NCBI GenBank assembly: GCA_020631735.1
Contig: CM036191.1
Coordinates: 38,733,335-38,797,334, forward strand
Length of the DNA stretch: 64,000 nt
DNA from: Saccharum officinarum
Lineage: Eukaryota > Streptophyta > Magnoliopsida > Poales > Poaceae
Direction of reading: 5' to 3'
Shown here: positions 55,588 to 64,000 of the stretch, piece after piece
Layout of the letters: each line of letters opens with the position of its first letter
How positions within the stretch are numbered: the first letter of the stretch is position 1
Notes under the pieces: generated by a model
Seen by the model: only the letters and a program-made list of their open reading frames with translations
Databases searched by the model: none
What the model was told of the DNA's origin: nothing
Program-made: the position numbers and the translations under genes

Positions 55588-57910
55588 ATGAGCCGTCATT
55601 GGATGTATAATGCTGATCGCCGCTCACAAGAGTTCATTGACGGCGTGCATTCTTTATTACGTGCGGCCGAGACAAACAAACGCGACGGTTTCATGTGCTG
55701 CCCATGTGCCATATGTAAGAATACAGTGGAATATCCTTGCTCAAGGACTCTTCATTCACACTTGTTCAAGTCGGGTTTCATGCCAAACTATATTTGTTGG
55801 ACAAAGCACGGAGAAACCGGTGTTGTAATGGAAGAAGATGAAGAAGAACAATGAGACGACAATGATATTATTCCTGATGGTGCGTGCCTCAATGATACTG
55901 CAATGGGAGAAGCTGAAGAAGAGGTAGCCGTAGAAGATGAGCCGGCTGATGATCTTTGTCAGGTCATTCGTGATGCACAAAGAGAATGTGAAAGTGAAAA
56001 GGAGAAGATCAAGTTCGAGCGGATGCTAGAAGATCACAAGAAATTGTTGTACCCAACTTGTGATGCAGGGCAGAAAAAGTTGGGAACCACACTAGAATTG
56101 CTGCAATGGAAGGCAAAGAATGGTGTATCTGACAAGGGATTTGGAGAGTTACTAAAAATCCAAAAGAAGATGCTTCCGAAGTACAATGAATTGCCCGCCA
56201 CTACCTACGAAGCAAAACAAGTTATCTGTCCTATGGGGCTAGAAATAGAGAAGATACATGCATGTCCTAATGACTGCATCCTATACCATGGCAAAGAGTA
56301 CGAGAAATTGGATGCATGCCCGGTATGCCATGCGTCGCGGTATAAGATCAGGCGAGATGACCCTGGTGATGTTGAGGGCGAACGTCCACGTAAGAAAATC
56401 CCTGCCAAGGTTATGTGGTATGCTCCTATAATACCACGCTTGAAACGTCTGTTCAGAAATCATGTTTGATTGCTTAAACAACATCAAGGTACCATCTGGA
56501 TTCTCCTCGAATATAAAGGGTATTATAAATGTGCCAGAGAAGAAATTCTGTAACTTAAAGTCCCATGACTGTCACGTTCTCATGACGCAATTACTTCCAG
56601 TTGCATTAAGAGGAATTCTACCTCCAAATGTACGTCTAGCCACCGTAAAGCTATGTGCATTCCTCAATGCAATTTCTCAGAAGGCAATTGATCCAAATGA
56701 TCTAGCTAAACTACAGAATGATGTGGTTCAATGTCTCGTCAGCTTTGAGTTAGTGTTCCCTCCTTCCTTCTTTGATATTATGACACACCTCCTAGTTCAC
56801 CTAGTCAAGGAGATTTTCACTCTCGGTCCTGTGTTCCTACACAACATGTTCCCCTTAGAGAGATTCATGGGAGTCCTGAAGAAATATGTTCACAACCGTG
56901 CTCGCCCAGAAGGAAGCATCGCCAAGGGCTATGGAACAGAAGAGGTCATTGAGTTCTGTGTTGACTTTATTCCCGACCTTGACTCGATTGGTGTTCCTGA
57001 ATCGAGACATGAGGGGAGACTAAGCGGAAAGGGGACACTAGGGAGGAAAACATATATTGGTATGGATGATGATTATTTCAATAAAGCGCACTACACAGTT
57101 CTACAGAACTCCTCTTTGGTAGATCCGTATATTGAGACACATAAGGATCTCTTACGATCCGAGTTTCCAGGGAAGACTGAAGCTTGGATTACGCATAAGC
57201 ACATGGAAACTTTCGGCGGTTGGTTGCGAAAAAAATGTCAAGGTGATGAGAGCATCCATGAGCAACTGTATTTATTGGCTATGCAACCATCATGGCATAT
57301 CGTCACATACAAAGGGTACGAGATAAATGGGAACATATTCTACACAGTAGCCCAAGATAAAAGGAGTACCAACCAAAACAGTGGTGTCCGCATAGATGCC
57401 ACAGACCCGAATGGGAATAAGCAGACATATTATGGACGCATAGATGAAATATGGGAACTAGAATATGCACCTACTTTGAAGATCCCATTGTTCAAGTGCC
57501 AATGGGTCAAGGTGACCAGAGGCGGGGTAACAGTAGACAACGAGTATGGAATGACAACAGTAGACCTTAGTAATATTGGGTACAAAGACGAACCATTCGT
57601 CCTTGCCAAGGATGTGAATCAGGTGTTCTATGTCAATGATATGTCTACCAAACCAAAAAGAGGGAAAAACGATAATGACTCAACCAAAGAGCCAAAGCGC
57701 CACATAGTTCTTTCAGGGAAAAGAGTCATCGTGGGAATTGAGGACAAGTCGGACATGTCAGAAGAATATGAAAAGGATGACCGAATTCCGCCCTTCAAAG
57801 TGAACAAAGACCCTAACATCTTGGTAAATGATGAGGACACTCCATGGTTACGAAGCGATCATAACCAAGGGACATACGTAAAGAAGAAGTTCACTGCTGT
57901 GCCCACTTGA
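55588..57910 (+). pseudogene. TnpD-type CACTA transposase, catalytic core missing
   Basis: The 5' part starts MSRHWMYNADRRSQEFIDG with the transposase-associated domain (CCPCAICKN..RTLHSHLFKSGFMPNYICW). It has a TGA stop at 55852, continues as an acidic linker and then the start of the Tnp2 domain (HACPNDCILYHGKEYEKLDACPVC, PRLKRLF). At about 56455-56470 the frame changes and the text jumps to DCLNNIKVPSGFSSNIKGI, KSHDCHVLMTQLLPVALRGI, FPLERFMGVLKKYVHNRARP and, further on, a DUF4216-like tail ending at 57910. In intact relatives several hundred residues of the DDE core lie between RLFRN and the C-terminal DUF4218 block; here they are absent. No active transposase can be made, but two sizeable open frames remain (55903-56469 and 56462-57910). 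Confidence 0.88.
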
Positions 57911-58354
57911 TGATATAGTGATTTAATATAGTGTGTGTTTGAGATATTATGTAATAATTGTGAATTCAGATGTTTATTATGTCATGTTTCAAATTAAATC
58001 AATGTTTGATTTGGTTACTGAGTGATGAAATATTAAAATATTAACGTTAAAATGATGTGAAAACAAATTTCCTGTCCAAAACCAATAATTTTAATAATTT
58101 TAATTAAACAATACATTTTGCATTAACGAAATAATAAATATTAGTTACATTATGTTTTATAATTCTAACAAAAAATAAAAAAGTTAGGTTATCGATTTTT
58201 CCTATGTGCAATAAACAAAAATAAAATTCATATTTTTAACAAAATAATTTTATGCCTTTTATTTAATTTACTATGTATTTAATAAAAACTATTGCATTTC
58301 TATTGTATTTAACAAGACTATTCCTTAAAACAGGCGGGAAACGAAACTGCAGGC

Positions 58355-58588
58355 CACCTTTACTCCCGGGTGGGAAGCCCACCCGGGAGTAAAGGTGGGC
58401 TACAGTTTCGTGGCCCGCCAAAAAAAAGCCTTTACTCCCGGTGCGTGTTACCAACCGGGAGTAAAGGTATACCTTTACTCCCGGTTGGTAACACGCACCG
58501 GGAGTAAAGGTACCTTTACTCCCGGTTGGTAATACGCACCGGGAGTAAAGGGTTTTTACTCCCGGTTGGTGGCTGGAACCGGGAGTAA
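58355..58588. repeat. Internal third array of CACTA motifs
   Basis: Copies of cctttactcccggttggtaac and their inverted partners (gggagtaaagg) form palindromes as in the termini. All here use the ACTCCCGG variant. The array ends 12 bases before a TATA box. Confidence 0.92.
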
Positions 58589-58599
58589 TTCTCCTCTGC

Positions 58600-58606
58600 T
58601 ATATAA
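58600..58606 (+). promoter_or_regulatory. TATA box upstream of the Ulp1 gene
   Basis: ctatataacc follows the internal motif array. The arrangement (array, TATA, GC-rich leader, ATG at 58973) copies the left end of the element. Confidence 0.6.
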
Positions 58607-58972
58607 CCTCCGGCGCCTGGCAGATCGATCCGCTCGTCTTCTTCCTCGTCGAACACCGCCGCCCTCTTCTCCTCGCACCGCGTCCGTTCGTCTTCCGTGA
58701 CACCGGCGCCGCCGTCTTCTTCCTCGTGCGGCCTCCACCGCGCGCGCCTGTGCCCCTCCTCCGCGCCCGTGTCTCTCCACCGCGCCCTCCTCCGCGCCCG
58801 AGGCCCTCCACCGCGCCCTCCACCGCGCCCGAGGCCCTCCACCGCGCCCTCCTCCGCGCCCGAGGCCCTCCACCGAGGAAATAGATCAATGTTTGTTAAC
58901 AAAATTTTATCCAAATATATTCATGTAGGGTTTTTTTTGAAGGATTTGTTGTAGGATATATAATGGTCAAAT
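58607..58972 (+). other. GC-rich leader of the Ulp1 gene
   Basis: It contains a tandem repeat of 'ccgcgcccgaggccctccac' type units (58790-58875). ORFs on the minus strand here are artefacts of the repeat. Confidence 0.5.
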
Positions 58973-60669
58973 ATGAACTCAATTTTGACCGCACTCAACA
59001 GCGGGAATCAACAGCGGGAATCTCGTAAGCCGTTCAAATCAACGTTATCAGACTATGACCGCACTCTCACCAAGTCAATTGAGGCGGCACAGAAAAAGAA
59101 GCGGGCAGGGAAAGGAGTTGCCCAACTCGGACAACAAGCGCACCAATCAATCCCCCCGCTAGTTGTTGGTAATGAATATGGTTCGAATTTAGGATTAATG
59201 CATCAGGCAAACATACCTCCGGATGTCGATTTGGATCACCTTGGTGAATTTCTTGATGAGACTGGTCTCGACCTTTACCAGATCTTTGGTGATGGAAACA
59301 TTGAGAGTGCGGCGGAGGTTGATATTTGGAAGAAAAAATTTGTACTAGGCCAGAGTCTATACAACCCTCAAGCCTTATCTGATCTGGGGACGCAAATGTA
59401 CCTGCTAAACAAGTGGTACATGCAGGCGTCTACCAGTGGAGACTTCTGCGTTGGTGTCAGAATTAGAGACGGACATTGGTTTCGTGGCGATGATGTTATG
59501 TATGTTGACTTTGCAGAATTTCATCAACTATGCCACCTGACCTCTCTGGACAAAGTTATCATTAGCTGCTATTGCCTGTAAGTAATAATTCTTTCGATCT
59601 ATTATTAAACTCATCATATGTGTGTATATGCATATAAATTATCCTAACAAGTACTATATATATGCAGATTTACAATGACAGAGCTCAGAAAGGAAGGATG
59701 CAATGAAATTGGTTTTGTTGATCCCCATATAGTATTCAAAGACCCAATTACTCCAATGACTAATTGGAAGTCTGAGTCAGAGAGTAACCTCATGAACTTC
59801 TTAGTGAACCAACGCCACAAGAAGGATATACTCTTTCCCTATAACTTCAAGTGAGTGTTAATCATGTCGATCATAGCCTTAATGGCTCATATGTTGATTC
59901 TAGTTAATTAATGAGTGTTATGCGTTATATCCTATAAACATATGCAGCAATCACTGGATATTGATGGACATCGATCTGGTGAAAAGTCACTTGATAATCT
60001 ATGACTCGATGAGAAAACCACAACAAGACTACCAAGATATGATAGATATTATCCAGAGGTAATTTCGGGATCTCTAGCAACTATATATACACACAAACAT
60101 GATGATTAACTATATCTGATGACGTGGCAAATTTTTTATTGGGCAGTGTTTGGAAAACCTTTATTGAGAAGCAACACATGGAAAAATGCAAAGCGCCACT
60201 GAATGTAATCCCATTGAAAGTAAGTCCCCTGAATCGCATCATCTTTATTAATTAAACATATAGCTTTCACCGGATCACCAGATTGGATGACAAATCTTTT
60301 TCTCGTAAAGTGGTGTCTGAGGCAGGAACAGGGGAACAACTACTGTGGTTACTATGTTTGCAAGTTTATCAAGGTGGTCTCCCAAAGAACTCCTACAGAG
60401 AGACTCAAAGTACGTTAAAAATACACTATATATTCATTTAATTATTATTATTGATTGTGTTACTATGTCTTTATATATATATATGTACATATATTAATTT
60501 ATTTTCCTTTAATTCAAACCTGTAGACTCGATGGTTGGAGGAAAAGGTCATACGGCAAGACCAAATCAAAGCAATTCAAGAGTCTATAGCCGGATTTTTT
60601 AATGAGCAGGTCATCGATTCTAAGGGCGAGTTCTACTTCGACCCAACACTGCCATTGAAGCCAAGCTAG
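58973..60669 (+). CDS. Ulp1-type cysteine protease (C48) carried by the CACTA element
   Basis: Exons are 58973-59577, 59668-59850, 59948-60058, 60147-60219, 60311-60409 and 60526-60669. All introns are GT..AG, phases fit and the total is 1,215 bases (404 residues). The first exon encodes a variable region with a Lys-rich start, then WYMQASTSGDFCVGVRIRDG. The protease core follows: NNHWILMDIDL (catalytic His, residue about 265), HLIIYDS (Asp) and RQEQGNNYCGYYVCKFI (Gln and catalytic Cys). Ulp1 proteases remove SUMO from proteins; transposon-borne plant versions are common and mostly untested. The order His-Asp-Gln-Cys is complete. No stop or frameshift is seen, unlike the transposase beside it, which suggests it is younger or kept under selection. 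Confidence 0.85.
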
Positions 60670-60793
60670 AGGATGAGAAGAAACTTGTTATGTCACAACA
60701 ACTATAATGCAATCTTTTGTAATATATGCACATGAAATAATATAATGTAAAATACACATATGCATGCATGCATGTAAATATATATATGATGCA

Positions 60794-60910
<117 letters not shown>

Positions 60911-61062
60911 CTATGCTTGAATTGTGTGATTTAATACGTTCATTGTGCTTGAACCGAAACATACTATATGCGCGTATAAATGTATAATTAGCAGCGTACA
61001 ATACGACTTCGAAAACCTATTTTGAAAAGAAAACAAAAAAATGAAAAGAAAAGAAAAAAAAA

Positions 61063-61283
61063 CCTTTAGTCCCGGTTCGTATTACCAACCGGGACTAAAG
61101 GTGCTGGCCATCGTGGCATGTCAGGAGGCACCTTTAGTCCCGGTTGGTGTTACCCACCGGGACTAAAGGTCCTCCTTTAGTCCCGGTTCCTCACCCGGGA
61201 CTAAAGGACCCCCCTTTAGTCCCGGATGCTTGCTCCCGGGTGGGGAACCGGGACTAGAGGGGGTTCCCCACCGGGAGTAAAGC
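61063..61283. repeat. Right sub-terminal motif array of the CACTA element
   Basis: cctttagtcccggttcg, accaaccgggactaaagg and similar repeats, five inverted pairs in about 220 bp. The AGTCCCGG variant dominates; the last copy is gggagtaaag. Confidence 0.92.
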
Positions 61284-61340
61284 CCGTCTCTGTACTAGTG
61301 CATCCAACTACCAGGAGAGCGGATGCACCCCCAAAGGTAT

Positions 61341-62017
61341 TGTTAGGTTTAGTCCCACATCAGAAATTAATGGTGGCAGAGCATAACATATAAGGCGAGG
61401 GCATCCCTCACCTATAAGGCTAGTCTTTTGTATTGAGTTAGCCTAATGCCTTGGTATGTTGTGGGCTCCGATGGACTTAGGCCTGGGAGGCATCGGCTTG
61501 TGGGTACAGTAAGTTGGGACAGATCCATTGCACACTCCAACAAGTGGTATCAGAGCCCAAGGTCGAAAAATCTAAAAAATTATCAAAGCCCATGGTCGGA
61601 AAACCTAAAAAATCTGAGGGGTCAGATGATGACGAGGGAGCCCCGTCAACGTCTTGGAGGTCACACGGGGTTGTGTGTGAGATGGAGTGTTAGGCTCAGG
61701 TCCTAGAAAACGTCTTCTGAAGATCACAAGGGGTTCAGTCTTTTGGGTTGAGTTAGCTCTAAGGCCTTGATATATTGTGAGTTCTGGTGGACCTAGGCCA
61801 AGGAGGCATCGGCTCGTAGGTATATCACGGTTGGCGGTTTTGTGATGTGAAGAGTTGGGTCTAATGTATTACCAGGGACTTTGTTAGGTTTAGTCCCGGC
61901 GAGGGCAACACTCACCTATGAGATTAGTCTTTTGGGTTGAGTTAGGCCTAAGACCTTGATATATTGTGGGCTCTGATAGACCTTGGCCTAGGAGGCATCG
62001 ACTCGTAAGTATAGCAA
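61341..62017 (+). mobile_element. Small TRIM-like LTR element
   Basis: The first LTR (61341-61542) starts tgttaggtttagtccc and ends actccaaca. Two bases on is TGGTATCAGAGCC (61545-61557), an exact tRNA-iMet primer site. The last LTR (61882-62017) starts tgttaggtttagtcccgg. Perfect ggtat duplications flank the element (61336-61340, 62018-62022). A third, degraded LTR-like block lies at about 61689-61825 ('gtcttttgggttgagttag..ggaggcatcggctcgt'). There is no coding capacity. The last LTR is shorter (136 against 202 bp) and its CA end has changed. Confidence 0.85.
61545..61557 (+). promoter_or_regulatory. Primer-binding site of the TRIM-like element
   Basis: TGGTATCAGAGCC, the standard initiator tRNA-Met complement. 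Confidence 0.85.
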
Positions 62018-62050
62018 GGTATGCTAGATTCGCTCTGCACTTAGATAGGC

Positions 62051-63763
62051 ATACATTTTCTGAGTCTATTCTACTCTCTTCCTCTCTTGATATGTTGATT
62101 CCAATCTTTTTTTCACCAAAGATCTATCCAGATCTCAAGCTCTCGGTGGCAAAGGAACTATTCGTCATCCTCGAGCAAAGCAAGAGCACGAAATTATTCG
62201 TCATTTGTTAGAAGCATTCTTTTTTTTTATTTTTCTTTTGTTTTATTGCTTGATGCATTTATTGTTGGGTTATTTCCTATGCGAATGTGTTGTTACGTTA
62301 TATCTTGTAGAAATATTATATTATTATAGTTAACCAACTAACCGAAATCATGGTTCACATATTTTTGTAAAATTTAAATTCTTTATATCCGATATATCCG
62401 AACCAAATTTATAGAATTAACTGAATGCCTATGCTTACGTGGCTAGCTAGTTGCACCAGCTCCGTTTGGCACAGCTCAGCTTCACCATTTAAGCTGTTTT
62501 TTTTTTGCAAAATAGCTTCATGAGCAGCTTTTTTTGTTGAAGCTAAGCTGTTTTGGAACAAGTGTTTGACTAAACAGCTTCACATGATGGAACAATTAAT
62601 AAAATGACTATAATATGTGAGATGAAGCTATGATAAGCTACTTTTTTCAGCTTCATTCCAACTCATCCCTTTGTGAGAGAAGAAGAAAAATAACTTCACC
62701 CATTAGTTTTGAAAACAGGTGTTTAACAAAAAAAACAGCTTATGAAATTGTTGTAAGCTGTGCCAAATAGGCCTTCAGTCTTGTATTGTCCATTCATCGT
62801 TTCTCTAACCTATTGCACTCCTGCACGCTTGCCCAGCCGCCCACCCCTTTTTCTCCCTCCCTTTTGTCCAGGGTCCTCCCATGCACGTACTCTCTCAGTA
62901 AAAAAAATACTGTTACAAGATTCGTGCCAGTTAAACTAGCTTAAATTTGATTGAATTTATAATAAATAGTATTAATAGTATTAATATTTATATCTTTAAA
63001 TAAAATATATCCTATAATTAATTAATGTATCATGAAATACAATTACATAGTATTTTTATGTCATAAATATTAATATTATTATCTATAATGTATACATTTC
63101 TCTGAGTCTATTCTACTCTCTTCCTCTCTTCGATTTCGATCTTGATATGTTGATTCCAATTCTTTTTTTCACCAAAGATCTATCCCGATCTCAAGCTCTC
63201 GGTGGCAAAGGCACTATTCGTCATCCTCGAGCAAAGCAAGAGCACGAAACTATTCGTCATTTGTTAGAAGCATTCTTTTTGCTTTTTCTTTTGTTTTATT
63301 GCTTGATGCATTTATTGTTGGGTTATTTCCTATGCGAATGTTTTGTTACATTATATCTTGTACAAATATAATATTATTATAGTTAACCAACTAACCGAAA
63401 CCATGGTTCATATATTTTTCTAAAATCTAAATTCTTTATATCCGATATGTCTGAACCAAATTTATAGAATTAACTGAATGCATATGCCTACGTGGCTAGC
63501 TGGCTGCACCACACTCAGTCTTATATTGCCCGGCCGCCTACCCCTTTTTCTCCCTCCCTTTTGTCCAGTGTCCTCTCATAAAATATAGTTATGAGATTTG
63601 TGCCAATTAAAGCTTAAATTTGATCGAATTTATAATAAATAATATTAATATTTATGTCTTTAAACAAATTTATTATGAAAATATATCATGTAATTAATTT
63701 AATGTATCATGAAATATAATTACATAGTATTCTTATGTCATAAATATTAATATTATTATCTAT
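62051..63763. repeat. About 0.7-kb tandem duplication
   Basis: Sequence from 'tacattttctgagtctattc' (62051) through 'aattacatagtatttttatg' (to about 63090) is repeated from 63092 to about 63763, with small indels. Shared blocks include 'gatctcaagctctcggtggc' and 'gttaaccaactaaccgaaa'. The first copy is longer because a MITE sits in it. The repeated ORF-like stretch has no recognised domain. Confidence 0.88.
62459..62773. mobile_element. MITE inside the first duplicate
   Basis: Left end gctccgtttggcacagct, right end agctgtgccaaataggcc. It is absent from the second duplicate, which reads 'gctgcaccacactcagtctta' straight through, near 63508. 315 bp, non-coding; the class is open. Confidence 0.8.
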
Positions 63764-64000
63764 AGAGTTAGATTAATTTAAAACAGTTTGACTTGAGATA
63801 ATTCTGAAAATGAATTTACATATCGAGCTTGCGTATGCAGCCGCTTGTCTAAAAAATTGCTTCTCTAAAAGTTAGAAAAAGGCCAGAGGCCGACATCTGC
63901 GTGGTAGTGGTGCACATTATCCTCTCTTGTCTACTCCGCTACTCGCACTCTTGAATATAGTTTTCCAAACGGGCTAAGCCCGTTGGGCCGGCCCGGGCAC
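63764..64000. other. Window end, possible start of another repeat
   Basis: The last bases 'gggctaagcccgttgggcc' and 'ggcccgggcac' look like the GC-rich start of another transposon cut by the window edge. Confidence 0.3.

Noticed and set aside
58516..58954. Arg/Gly-rich ORFs on both strands
   Set aside because: They come from a GC-rich tandem repeat in the leader of the Ulp1 gene.

Overview
This is a repeat-rich nuclear window from a grass, most likely a panicoid such as the Saccharum, Sorghum or Miscanthus group. I infer this from the very GC-rich single-exon genes, the spliced GT..AG genes, the grass MITE families (Stowaway ends CTCCCTCCGT; Tourist-like ends GCCTTGTTTAGTT), a CACTA element with CTTTAGTCCCGG sub-terminal motifs, and nested Copia and Gypsy retrotransposons. 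No species marker is visible, so the genus is an inference.

Layout. Positions 1-6650 hold gene debris and transposons: a MAP-kinase exon fragment (1370-1590), two MITEs, a degenerate PIF/Harbinger-like element carrying a broken Myb/SANT-like ORF (2618-5808) and the end of a Gypsy-type LTR. Positions 6750-25400 are a nest of retrotransposons. A solo Copia LTR (6751-8665, TSD gacgg) lies next to a deleted Gypsy element whose LTR, gag and integrase tail (8801-25400) are split by an 11.4-kb Sirevirus-type Copia element (10523-21965, TSD gccgc, minus strand, coding region broken). One LTR of that Copia element holds a 1,009-bp Harbinger-type insertion with TSD TAA.

Positions 26300-54000 are the genic part. 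It has an intact DUF1645 gene (27459-28544, +), a PPR gene with one in-frame stop (41173-39542, -) and a 13-exon malectin-like/LRR receptor kinase gene (53690-43272, -) whose exons join to 870 codons with consistent splice phases. Between and inside these genes lie at least six related MITEs, three Stowaway elements, a dimeric TRIM retrotransposon (35079-36456, TSD acatg), a Mutator-type foldback element (37368-38164, TSD tattatttg), a Harbinger transposase remnant and a 147-bp exact tandem duplication.

Positions 54234-61300 are a complete-ended CACTA element (TSD cat). It carries a GRF zinc-finger/membrane protein gene, a TnpD-type transposase that has lost its central catalytic region, and a well-preserved six-exon Ulp1-type cysteine protease gene. 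A third, internal cluster of the sub-terminal motifs sits just upstream of the protease gene's TATA box. A second small TRIM-like element (TSD ggtat) and a roughly 0.7-kb tandem duplication fill the end of the window.

The host genes are unrelated in function. The DUF1645 gene belongs to a family tied to stress and grain-size traits, the PPR gene to organellar RNA processing and the RLK to surface signalling. The strongest leads are the CACTA/protease composite, the multi-LTR TRIM elements, the MITE sitting exactly in an RLK splice donor and the PPR nonsense codon.
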